Origin: Lachnospiraceae bacterium UBA1755
GTDB lineage: Bacteria > Bacillota > Clostridia > Lachnospirales > Lachnospiraceae
DNA length: 24,309 nt
Direction of reading: 5' to 3'
Assembly (NCBI GenBank): GCA_002314805.1
Contig: DCHJ01000113.1
Coordinates: 25,552-49,860 of the forward strand
A program made the position numbers and the translations under genes. Below the pieces are notes generated by a model that ran no database searches, was not told the origin of the DNA, and saw nothing but the letters and a program-made list of their open reading frames with translations. Shown one piece after another: positions 1 to 7,715 of this stretch (its first letter is position 1; every line of letters starts with the position of its first letter).

Positions 1-3000
1 ACCTTCATACAGGCCCTTTTCTGTACTCAGGTAGTAGTATCTGATAAGACCATCCTGTCCCGTTATTTTCTGCCATCCCGTCAGCATTGCACCCGCAGTA
101 TCAAAATAATACCAGGCAGCCTTCCCCTTTCCGTCATTAAGAAGAATGAGCTTCCATTGCGCTTTAGGCTGCGTGCCGTCCTCAGCAGTAAACATCCATA
201 TATCCTTTACCGGATCATATGTCCAAACTCCGCTGACTGCACCCGTGCTATCCACTGACACCTTTCCTTCTACGGTGAGCGGAATATAGACTGCGCTGCC
301 GTAACTTCCGGCAGACCCCATACCCGATTGGTTCTGATTTTGATTCTGATTTTGATCCTGATCCTGGTTCTGATCCTGATCCTGATCCCGGTCCTGATCC
401 TGGTCCTGATTATTTGCACTGTCTGAATATGCCAGTGCAAATACCGAATACTTATCAGACTCAAAGAGAATTTCATTTCCCTGCTTTGTGCATGGCAGCT
501 CCGTCACTTCATCACCGTGCAGACGGAATACCCTGTATGAACGGGTCATACCCTGCGGGACAGCAGATGCATTTGGTGATAAACAATGTCTGTATTTTAT
601 GGGTATCGCTGTATCATGCAGTACTGTCGCTGCAGTACCTCCCACATGTCTGACTACCGCAATTTCAAAATATTCATCCACAGTCCCCTGAGTAATTCCG
701 GCATCTATACGGTTCTTTTCAGTCTGATCGATACTGCCTGTAATATTCCTGATGCTTATCCGCAGAGTCAGTCTGCTGCCGCTCCTGTATCCGTCCCATT
801 CCTCCTGTGTCATATCCTTCATACAGGCAGCAAGGAGTCCTTCCGTATCCATATCGACCTCAGAAGGAACCGATACAGTCACATTGGAAGTATTTACTAC
901 AATCAGCTCGGCATATGGCTCCACTATGTAGCTGCCATTACCATATGAATACCTTGCATTCAGCTTATACCGTCCGGCAGAGAGCCCCGATATCAGGGCT
1001 CTGCCCTGTGGATCCGCCACTGCCCGCTGTACTTCCGAGCCTCCCTGACTTACGATGACCGTTGCGGGTATGCCACCCGAAATACTCTCATTATTCCATC
1101 CTGCTACTGCATTGACAGTGACACTGACATTCCCACCTGCAGCCATCGTATAGTATGCTCTGTCAAAGGCAGCATGATTGGTTTTCTGCCAGTTGTAATG
1201 ATAGAAGAAGATATCATCCCCGGCATTAAGCGTATCACTCATCCCGCCTGCAGCTGTAGTGCCGTTGATATAATACGCCCAGCTGCAGTCATATCCGGTA
1301 TGCTCCGCATCAATACCTTCATCGCCCTTTACCCATGCATCTGAGGCTATCCATCCGCTTGTCAGTGTTGACTCCTTAAGCAGCCCCTTAACCGCTGCAC
1401 ATACAGTCGCAGCCCTGAGATCATCCTGAACAGGATCCTCCCCGTACAGGAAATAGTATGCAGCCTCAACATATGCATCACCGCAGGTAACCTCTGCCGA
1501 AGTCTTTGTGATTCCCTGTACAGTTTCCCAGGAGCCATTGGTAACACTCAGCGCTCTCCTTGCCACGAGATCTTTAGTATTATCCCCGTCCACGCAATCA
1601 GCGACTCTCACAGTCACGGAAACTGTCTTATCGCTGACAGGCTTTGAAGCCGTCACAGTCAGGGCAGCTTCTGCACCGAAAACATATTTTCCCTCACCCG
1701 GTGAATATGATGCCGTCAGCCGGTACTCCCCCGCTTCCAGACCTGAAACACTTGCCGAACCGGATGCTGCCGCCGTTATTTCTGTTACTTGTGTATCACC
1801 GTTAAAGACAGTGATCTTTGCCGGGATACCTTTGCTTTGGATCTTTCCGTTTTGATTAAAACCGGTAAACTGTTTTACAGACACAGAGGCTTTTTTCCCC
1901 TTTTCTATCGAATAACCGGTCTTTGCAAAAAAAGCAAAGGATGCAGCTGAGGCATCGTAATGAATAAAATCGATATGCTCTCCCGCCGTCAGTGCAGTAA
2001 GCAGATGACTGACAGGAGTGAGCCCATCCTTGACATATATCCAGTCCCCGGAGGCATAGCCCCATGTCCCGGCTCCTGCATTGTATCCTGTACTTCCTTT
2101 TGTGAATACTGACTCTCCCAGCAGCTCAAATACTGCCTGACGTACGTCTGTATCCTCCAGATCATGCACTGTCGGATCTTTTCCGTATATACTGAAATAC
2201 GCTGCTTCGACCATTGCATCCAGAGCAGTGACTGAAGACGATGTCTTTGATATTCCCATTACCGACTGCCATGAGCCGCTGCCGACATACAGTTCCGTAT
2301 CCACCATGGCAGCTGTCTCCGTCTGAGATACTACATCATGAACACCTACACGTACCCTGACTGTCTTCTCACTGACACTGTGCTCACCTGAGTAGGTGTA
2401 CCCAGCATCCAGCTCCTTCCAAATATTATCACCCGAGATGTATTCTCCTACTGCTATCGATGCCTGCTGACAGGCTGAAAGATTGTCCTTTTTGTTATAC
2501 AGAAAACGTCCTGTTGCCGGGTTATATATATCTTCGCGATTGATAAAATCTCTGATATTTTCCTGACTGAGTTCATCCGCTGCTGAAAGGCATTCCAGAT
2601 AGCAGGCATATGTATTGGCATTCATATCTCCCGTGTGACCGGACATATATTCAAGAGCTGCAGACTTGTTGGGGTATACAAGTCCGCTCAGCTCACAGGC
2701 TGATATCGCCCAGGCGGTCTGATCCATATCCTTTTGAGAGCTTCCCATCCATGTGGAAACCAGCACACCGTCATTATCCTGATGAGCTCCGAAAAAATCT
2801 GCGGTCTTCTGATCTGCATCTATATCACAGATACCCATTGTAAACAAAGCAAATATCTGAACATTAGTTTCTGCCGATGTACTGCCCGGTTTCTTAAACT
2901 CACCGGTCTCGCTGTCGCAGTACGATTGCAGCAGCTCAACCGGATCCATAACAGTTCCGTTCTTATCCGTGATGGTATACTCCTCCGGACGTACTCCGTC

Positions 3001-3567
3001 ATTTACCATGGCAATAATGAACTTGCACAGATTGAGTACTGTCAGATTATCATATTCAGCCTTCTGATACTGTGACCTTGTATTTGCTGGCATACCCAGC
3101 TCACGCATTGCCAGCATACTCCAGAAAGTGGTGACATCAGTAAGACTGGTATTCTTACAACTCAGACTTTCAAAATACCTGCACATTTCATCATAAACTG
3201 ATTCAGGAGTCACCTCCTGAATACTCTCTATGCCCAATGCCTCTTCCAGCTCAGGTTCTTTTTCGGCATCATCTGTCAGCTCTGTATCCTTGATCTCGGC
3301 ATCATAAGCTTCTTCATGGTCACCGTCACTGTGCGCGATATCCTCAGTGCTTCCGTCAGTCACACCGTCATACAATGCAGCATCCGTATCCTTCATTTCA
3401 TATGCCGCTGTCCCCACCGATGCCCATGCCGCAGTCACATTGACCGCCGGAAGCAGTGCCATACAAAGTGCCAGGACAATTGCAGTCAGCCCTGCAGCCT
3501 TACGCTGACAAAAAAAGCGCAGCTTTTCGGCCGCGCAAACTACAGATTTTGAAAAAATCCTCTTCAT
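1..3567 (-). CDS. Secreted transcobalamin-like surface protein with toroid domain, two DUF4430 units and cell-wall-binding repeats (partial)
   Basis: The frame is open from ATG at 3567 to the left edge (at least 1189 residues, no stop seen). The ATG follows a GAGGTGA ribosome binding site. Residues 1-48 are a signal peptide (MKRIFSKS, then hydrophobic LTAIVLALCMALLPAV, ending near AWA). Residues about 130-380 look like a helical alpha/alpha toroid of the prenyltransferase/terpenoid-cyclase kind, with repeats such as DMDQTAWAISACELSG. Two related units follow, starting near residues 400 and 645, each sharing GSW..V.GI.KTS and VEAAY..YG.DP, with DUF4430-like ends (WAYYINGTTAAGG, LNAGDDIFFYHYN). 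Beta-rich segments come between and after. A Gln-Asx linker spans about 1053-1079, and WYYFDTAGAMLTGWQ near 1152 begins choline-binding-type wall repeats. Toroid plus DUF4430 is the layout of animal transcobalamin/intrinsic factor. With the upstream riboswitch this suggests surface capture of corrinoids. The domain layout is firm; the ligand is inferred. Confidence 0.85.
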   Translation of the reverse strand, partial: MKRIFSKSVVCAAEKLRFFCQRKAAGLTAIVLALCMALLPAVNVTAAWASVGTAAYEMKDTDAALYDGVTDGSTEDIAHSDGDHEEAYDAEIKDTELTDDAEKEPELEEALGIESIQEVTPESVYDEMCRYFESLSCKNTSLTDVTTFWSMLAMRELGMPANTRSQYQKAEYDNLTVLNLCKFIIAMVNDGVRPEEYTITDKNGTVMDPVELLQSYCDSETGEFKKPGSTSAETNVQIFALFTMGICDIDADQKTADFFGAHQDNDGVLVSTWMGSSQKDMDQTAWAISACELSGLVYPNKSAALEYMSGHTGDMNANTYACYLECLSAADELSQENIRDFINREDIYNPATGRFLYNKKDNLSACQQASIAVGEYISGDNIWKELDAGYTYSGEHSVSEKTVRVRVGVHDVVSQTETAAMVDTELYVGSGSWQSVMGISKTSSSVTALDAMVEAAYFSIYGKDPTVHDLEDTDVRQAVFELLGESVFTKGSTGYNAGAGTWGYASGDWIYVKDGLTPVSHLLTALTAGEHIDFIHYDASAASFAFFAKTGYSIEKGKKASVSVKQFTGFNQNGKIQSKGIPAKITVFNGDTQVTEITAAASGSASVSGLEAGEYRLTASYSPGEGKYVFGAEAALTVTASKPVSDKTVSVTVRVADCVDGDNTKDLVARRALSVTNGSWETVQGITKTSAEVTCGDAYVEAAYYFLYGEDPVQDDLRAATVCAAVKGLLKESTLTSGWIASDAWVKGDEGIDAEHTGYDCSWAYYINGTTAAGGMSDTLNAGDDIFFYHYNWQKTNHAAFDRAYYTMAAGGNVSVTVNAVAGWNNESISGGIPATVIVSQGGSEVQRAVADPQGRALISGLSAGRYKLNARYSYGNGSYIVEPYAELIVVNTSNVTVSVPSEVDMDTEGLLAACMKDMTQEEWDGYRSGSRLTLRISIRNITGSIDQTEKNRIDAGITQGTVDEYFEIAVVRHVGGTAATVLHDTAIPIKYRHCLSPNASAVPQGMTRSYRVFRLHGDEVTELPCTKQGNEILFESDKYSVFALAYSDSANNQDQDQDRDQDQDQNQDQDQNQNQNQNQSGMGSAGSYGSAVYIPLTVEGKVSVDSTGAVSGVWTYDPVKDIWMFTAEDGTQPKAQWKLILLNDGKGKAAWYYFDTAGAMLTGWQKITGQDGLIRYYYLSTEKGLYEG
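331..411 (-). repeat. Gln-Asp/Gln-Asn dipeptide repeat linker (coding)
   Basis: A hexanucleotide-type coding repeat (CAG-GAT/AAT and variants) encodes about 13 Gln-Asx pairs, with one Arg-Asp, between the beta-rich C-terminal part of the surface protein and its wall-binding repeats. Such low-complexity linkers commonly span the cell wall. Repeat length may vary between strains through slippage (inference). Confidence 0.9.
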
Positions 3568-3599
3568 CTCTTCACCTCACCGAAAGATTAATAATGGTA

Positions 3600-3716
3600 T
3601 GTACCGGCAGTTTTCTGGCTTGTGTCTTATCAGACATTTACAGTAGAGTGAGCTGCCACGGTCTTGCACCGTAGTTGCCTTTTAATCGGGATCCTTACGT
3701 CCTCCGAACCGATACA
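3600..3716 (-). promoter_or_regulatory. Cobalamin riboswitch (leader of the surface protein gene)
   Basis: Read on the minus strand, the leader has the ordered landmarks of the cobalamin aptamer: TAAAAGGCAA, then CTACGGTGCAAGACCGTGGC, then a GCAGCTC...ACTGTAA segment, then a GTCTGATAAGAC hairpin, then ACAAGCCAGAAAACTGCC. The outer P1 stem can form between TATCGG (3709-3714) and CCGGTA (3602-3607) with one G-U pair. It ends about 35 nt before the ATG of the surface protein. No terminator hairpin with a T-run follows, so control is probably at translation, by masking of the GAGGTGA site (inference). Some core positions deviate from consensus, for example GCAGCTCACTCTACTG in place of GCTGCCCCCGCAACTG. 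Confidence 0.85.
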
Positions 3717-3737
3717 ATATTCAATTTTTACCATCTG

Positions 3738-3766
3738 ATTATAATATATTCCGCTGAACAGAACAA
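3738..3766 (-). promoter_or_regulatory. Promoter of the riboswitch/surface protein transcript
   Basis: On the minus strand, TTGTTC (3761-3766) and a perfect TATAAT (3738-3743) are separated by 17 nt. Transcription would start near 3731, about 15 nt upstream of the aptamer. The -35 box is weak (3 of 6), the -10 box is consensus. Confidence 0.6.
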
Positions 3767-3773
3767 GACCGAA

Positions 3774-3835
3774 CCTATGTCAATACCGGATAGTTATTAA
3801 CCTATGTCGATCCCGGATAGGTCAAGACCGGATAT
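3774..3835 (+). repeat. Degenerate short repeat copying the 3' end of the aminotransferase gene
   Basis: CCTATGTCAATACCGGATAG (3774-3793) recurs as CCTATGTCGATCCCGGATAG (3801-3820). The GTCAAGACCGGATA at 3821-3834, which contains the aminotransferase stop codon, is a third related copy. It looks like local tandem duplication of the gene end followed by drift. Confidence 0.7.
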
Positions 3836-5000
3836 CCGCCACAGCCTTTCTGATCCTGTCACAGGCCTCGACCAGCTTTTCAAAAGCGGCTGCATAGGAT
3901 ATCCTGATGTACCCCTCACCTTCACTTCCGAATGCCGAACCAGGCACTGTGGCGATCTTTGCTTTGTCCAGAAGATAATCCGCCACATCGGCCGAAGACA
4001 TCCCCAATGACTTCACATTGATCAGGATATAAAAAGCTCCCTTCGGATCTGCACATGAAATCCCCTCAATGGAATTTATCTCTCTGACAAGATAATTCTT
4101 CCTGCGCTCATATTCCCTGCGCATCCGCTCCACGTCTTCATCACATTCCTTCAGCGCAGTAACAGCCGCCTTCTGCGCAAAGGATGGCGCGCAAACCGTA
4201 TTGTACTGATGCACTCTCACAACTGCAGCAATAAACTCCTCAGGTGCGCACACATATCCCAGCCTCCATCCGGTCATTGAATACGCCTTGGAGAAACCGC
4301 CCAGCTTCATCGTCCTTTCCTTCATGCCCGGCAGTGATGCAATACTTATGTGCTTTGCTCCGTCATATACCAGGAGCTCGTAGATCTCATCCGACAGTAC
4401 TATGATGTCATGCTTTATCGCAAAATCAGCGACCCTCCTCAGGGTCTCCTCAGTAAATACGCCGCCGATAGGATTGCTGGGGTCGACTATGACCATCATC
4501 CTGGTCTTATCTGTCACCAGCCTTTCCAGCTCATCCACATCGATCTGGAAGCCGTTCTCTTCCTTAAGGCTGTAGGTCACCGGCACTGCTCCAAGTGACT
4601 GCGGTACATGGATATAGTTGAGCCATACAGGATTGGGTACCAGCACCTCGTCACCCGGATCAAGGAAGGCATACATTGCATCCCATGTTGCTTCACATAC
4701 TCCGATCGTGACAAGGACCTCCGAAGGATCATAATCCATGCCGTTATTCTTCTTTTCAGCTTCGGCTATTGCTTCCCTGAGATCAGGATATCCGTAATTG
4801 GAAGTATAGAAGACCGTGCCCTTCTCAAGCTCTGCATATGCCCTTTCTTTAACCTTCTGCGGTGAATCAAAATCCGGACGTCCTATCTCCAGATGGATAA
4901 TATCTTCACCTGCCGCCTGCATCTGATTTGCTTTCTCAAGTATCGCTCTGATCCCCGAAAACGGCAGAGCCTCCATCCTTTTTGCTGCCTTAAATCCCAT
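3822..5000 (-). CDS. Class I/II PLP-dependent aminotransferase
   Basis: 392 residues, usual for fold-type I aspartate-aminotransferase-family enzymes. Visible landmarks are FYTSNYGYPDLREAI near the N-terminus, DPSNPIGG (N176; usually NPTG), SDEIYE (D204), the PLP lysine in GGFSKAYSMTGWRLGY (K238) with R246, and the carboxylate-binding arginine in GEGYIRISYA near residue 370. The ATG lies inside the last codons of pxpA (11-nt overlap), so translation is probably coupled. Transfer of an amino group from an amino acid to a 2-oxo acid is sure at family level; the substrate is not. Next to 5-oxoprolinase genes and an aldolase, an acidic amino acid such as a substituted glutamate is a reasonable guess. 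It is the last gene of the catabolic cluster; the next gene leftward has its own promoter. Confidence 0.95.
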   Translation of the reverse strand: MGFKAAKRMEALPFSGIRAILEKANQMQAAGEDIIHLEIGRPDFDSPQKVKERAYAELEKGTVFYTSNYGYPDLREAIAEAEKKNNGMDYDPSEVLVTIGVCEATWDAMYAFLDPGDEVLVPNPVWLNYIHVPQSLGAVPVTYSLKEENGFQIDVDELERLVTDKTRMMVIVDPSNPIGGVFTEETLRRVADFAIKHDIIVLSDEIYELLVYDGAKHISIASLPGMKERTMKLGGFSKAYSMTGWRLGYVCAPEEFIAAVVRVHQYNTVCAPSFAQKAAVTALKECDEDVERMRREYERRKNYLVREINSIEGISCADPKGAFYILINVKSLGMSSADVADYLLDKAKIATVPGSAFGSEGEGYIRISYAAAFEKLVEACDRIRKAVADIRS

Positions 5001-5736
5001 GGATATCTATTCCCTCCTGACTGAATGCTTCTCTTATCTTACGCACAAATGCCAGTGCCTTCGGTCCGTCTCCGTGCACGCAGAGAGTATCTCCCTGTAT
5101 CTCCAGTTCCTTTCCGCTCAGACCCGTCACTCTTCCTTCCTTAACCATCCTGATGCACCTTTCGATGGCAAAGTCCTCATCAGTTATCATCGCTCCGTCC
5201 ATGCCTCTCGGTGCCAGAGACAGATCGTCCATATATGCCCTGTCCGAGAATATTTCCGAAGCCACCTTGAGTCCTTCCTTCCTGGCGATCTTATCAAGGC
5301 AGCTTCCGGCGATTGCATATATGATGATATTATCATCTACCTCTCCCACTGCATCACAGATGGCATGGGCCCACTCCTCATTAAACTGGCTGATCGCTCC
5401 GTGGGGTACCATATGATGAAGCGGTACACCCTCTGCCTTTGTAAAAGCCGCCATAGCTCCCAGCTGATATTTTATATATGCCTTGAGCTCTGCTCCGGAT
5501 ACATTCATCCTTCTTCTGCCAAAGCCCATGAGATCCGGCAGTCCGGGATGCGCACCCGCATCCACTCCGTGTGCAGCTGCCATCCTCACGGTCTCTGTCA
5601 TGACCATGGGATCTCCTGCATGCCATCCGCATGCAATATTGGCGGCGGTCACATATTTAATGATCTCCTCGTCGCATCCCAGCTTATAGGCTCCGAAGCT
5701 TTCGCCCAGATCACTGTTAAGATCTATACTGTACAT
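4990..5736 (-). CDS. pxpA: 5-oxoprolinase subunit A (LamB/YcsF family)
   Basis: 248 residues, the family length. The family signature is intact: IDLNSDLGESFGAYKLG at the N-terminus, NIACGWHAGDP, then GAHPGLPDLMGFGRRRM. PxpA acts with PxpB and PxpC to open 5-oxoproline (pyroglutamate) to glutamate with ATP in the cytoplasm. I chose the ATG at 5736 because GGAGG (5743-5747) lies 6 nt upstream and the protein then starts MYSIDLNSDLG as in relatives. The longer frame to 5793 would add residues encoded by a tandem repeat and place the signature unusually far in. It follows the pxpBC fusion gene and overlaps the aminotransferase start. Confidence 0.95.
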   Translation of the reverse strand: MYSIDLNSDLGESFGAYKLGCDEEIIKYVTAANIACGWHAGDPMVMTETVRMAAAHGVDAGAHPGLPDLMGFGRRRMNVSGAELKAYIKYQLGAMAAFTKAEGVPLHHMVPHGAISQFNEEWAHAICDAVGEVDDNIIIYAIAGSCLDKIARKEGLKVASEIFSDRAYMDDLSLAPRGMDGAMITDEDFAIERCIRMVKEGRVTGLSGKELEIQGDTLCVHGDGPKALAFVRKIREAFSQEGIDIHGI

Positions 5737-5740
5737 AATC

Positions 5741-5908
5741 ATCCTCCGGCCTTTTCGGCATTTCCGTTTCCCTGTCACCGGCAGCATCGTCAAGACACGG
5801 GATACTCATCCTCCGGCTTTTTAAGCATTCTATTCCCATGTCACCGGCAGCATCGTCAATACCCTGAATACTCATCCTCCAGCTTATTAAGCATTTCCAT
5901 CTCCCTGA
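5741..5908 (-). repeat. Tandem 66-67 bp repeat carrying the gene end and ribosome binding site
   Basis: Two full units (5741-5807 and 5808-5873) and a partial third (5874 to about 5908) are related. Each unit starts, on the plus strand, with ATCCTCC(G/A)GC, and the two full units share TGTCACCGGCAGCATCGTCA. The partial third and the second unit encode the end of the PxpBC protein, including its stop at 5856-5858. The first unit supplies the GGAGG used by pxpA. On the minus strand each unit reads GGAGGATGA, so the ribosome binding site has been copied three times. Confidence 0.85.
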
Positions 5909-7505
5909 TATACAGCTCCTCTGCCAACTCAAGACTTACCTCTACAAATCTCACTCTGCAGCCCGGCATTGCCTGCGCAAGCTTAGGAAGATCAGCATAT
6001 ATCACATTTCCCAGCTTTGCATAGCCGCCCACACTCTGCCTGTCCGACATAAGTATGATAGGCTTGCCGTCACCCGCCACCTGTATCGCCCCCAGAGATA
6101 TACCGTCACTGATAATATTACAGTCAGTGACAAACTCAAGCGGTGCACATTCAAGCCTTATACCCTGTCGGTCTGCCCTGTCGGTGACAGCTGCCGAATG
6201 ATTGAAAAAGCACCTTATCGCTTCTCTTGTAAATCTGTCGTCCTGCGGTCCTGTAACTACCCTCACAGTGATCTCATCATCCCGTATTATTTCCTGCGGG
6301 AGCGCATGGTCACAGAGTCCGGCATAGCCGAGTGATATCTCATCACCTGCCATAAGAGCCCTGCCCTTATGCCCGCCCAGCCCATTCTTGATATCGGTGG
6401 CGCAGCTGCCCATGATCCTATGCTCCATGATGCCGCCTCCGAAAGCCACATATGCCCGGCATCCGCTTTTCCTCATGCCGAAGCTCAGCACATCCCCCGT
6501 ATCTGCAGGGATGCTCCTGTACATCTGTACTGGCACTCCGTTGAGCATAGGTGACAGGTCTGCTCCTGTGATGGCGATCAATGTATTTTTGGTAAAGCGG
6601 ATACATGGACCGATGACAGTCACTTCCAGTGCTGCTGCACCCTTGCTGTTACCCACCAGTATATTGGCAAGATGAAAGGAATGATGATCCATTGGTCCTG
6701 CCGGCGACACTCCGCTTGCCTGATACCCGAATCTTCCCTCATCCTGTATTGTAGTGAGAGCACCTGGACTTTCAACGACAAAGCCCTTTACCTCTCCTAC
6801 CGTTTCGATCGGCGCTGCCGGTTTATTATCTTCAAGGAGCCTGTCATAACCGGCTTTATCTATCGGTATAAATCTTACCCGGTCGCCCGCCTTAAAAAAG
6901 AACGGTTCCGTCCCGTTATAGTCTGTGATATTGACAGGCGTACTGCCTATGATATTCCAGCCGCTGGGCTGATGGAAGGGAGTTATATTGGTAAGATTCT
7001 GTTGTACCACTACGGAATGAGCGGGAATATCCACTCTCGGCGTCTCTCTTCTCTTAAAGGAAAACGGCTCTTCGGATCTTGCCATATAAGGATGTCCTGG
7101 TGAGAAGCCCAGCTGAAATACATAGTAACTGTGAGTACAGTGCCTGCGTATGAGTTCCTGCGTGCTGATGCCTTCCAGCTCTGCACAATGCTCAAGGTCC
7201 GGTCCTGTTTCTCCGCCATAATACACCGGCACTTCCTTTACCGATCCCTCTGAGTCCCTTACAGGTCTCATTGAAATGATCCTTTTCATCAGCTCCTTCT
7301 CAAGCTCTTTTCTCCTGATAACTGACGGATCATAATGAACCGAAAGCGCACAATAGGTGGGGACCGTTTCCATGACCCCGCCTATCTGATTTACCTTCAG
7401 CTCTTCACAGAGCATCCTGACCCTGGTATTCAGTTTTATACTGATCTCATTGCCGAAGCTTACCGTGACACATCTTTCTCCGGCTGTGAGAAATCTTACA
7501 TCCAT
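5856..7505 (-). CDS. pxpBC: Fused 5-oxoprolinase subunits B and C (PxpB-PxpC, KipI-KipA type)
   Basis: 549 residues from ATG 7505. The first about 235 are PxpB/KipI: RFLTAGERCVTVSFGNEI, VPVYYGGETGPDL, YYVFQLGFSPGHPYM. After a short linker comes PxpC/KipA: GALTTIQDEGRFGYQASG, MDHHSFHLANILVGN, MGSCATDIKNGLGGHKGR, ISDGISLGAIQVAGDGKPI, then LMSDRQSVGGYAKLG. These subunits form the ATP-dependent lactam-opening complex with PxpA. I chose 7505 because CGGAG lies 9 nt upstream and the family motif follows at once; an upstream ATG at 7565 adds 20 residues without a good site. The PxpB loop, normally VPAGSVGIGGPQTGVYP..PGGW, reads IPAHSVVVQQNLTNITPFHQPSGW, so substrate preference may differ from plain 5-oxoproline (inference). 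Its last codons lie in the tandem repeat. The 210-nt gap upstream shows no convincing promoter or terminator. Confidence 0.93.
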   Translation of the reverse strand: MDVRFLTAGERCVTVSFGNEISIKLNTRVRMLCEELKVNQIGGVMETVPTYCALSVHYDPSVIRRKELEKELMKRIISMRPVRDSEGSVKEVPVYYGGETGPDLEHCAELEGISTQELIRRHCTHSYYVFQLGFSPGHPYMARSEEPFSFKRRETPRVDIPAHSVVVQQNLTNITPFHQPSGWNIIGSTPVNITDYNGTEPFFFKAGDRVRFIPIDKAGYDRLLEDNKPAAPIETVGEVKGFVVESPGALTTIQDEGRFGYQASGVSPAGPMDHHSFHLANILVGNSKGAAALEVTVIGPCIRFTKNTLIAITGADLSPMLNGVPVQMYRSIPADTGDVLSFGMRKSGCRAYVAFGGGIMEHRIMGSCATDIKNGLGGHKGRALMAGDEISLGYAGLCDHALPQEIIRDDEITVRVVTGPQDDRFTREAIRCFFNHSAAVTDRADRQGIRLECAPLEFVTDCNIISDGISLGAIQVAGDGKPIILMSDRQSVGGYAKLGNVIYADLPKLAQAMPGCRVRFVEVSLELAEELYIREMEMLNKLEDEYSGY

Positions 7506-7715
7506 GTGATATTTCTCCGGATAGCCTTGATCTATACAGTACTGCGGTTTCATCAGCACTGCCATGAAGATACAATGCTGCGTTATTCAAACAGCATTAT
7601 TCTCTTTCCGGTGCTGTCTTTCCATGCAGTATTGCTTATTACATACGATACTGTTTCAATACTTTATTGCCCTATATGTATGCTGCTGACATACTGAGTT
7701 CGTTACGATTCCGCC

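Noticed and set aside
331..411. Short periodic repeat considered as a CRISPR or satellite array
   Set aside because: It is in frame inside the surface protein gene, encodes Gln-Asx pairs, and has no spacers.
5737..5793. N-terminal extension of PxpA to an upstream ATG
   Set aside because: The added residues are encoded by a tandem-repeat unit, there is no good binding site at 5793, and family members begin at the DLNSDLGE segment.
4999..6024. Long plus-strand frame (341 residues) opposite pxpA and the end of pxpBC
   Set aside because: It lies fully antisense to well-conserved family proteins, its translation is rich in Cys, His and Ser with no recognisable domain, and no ribosome binding site precedes it.
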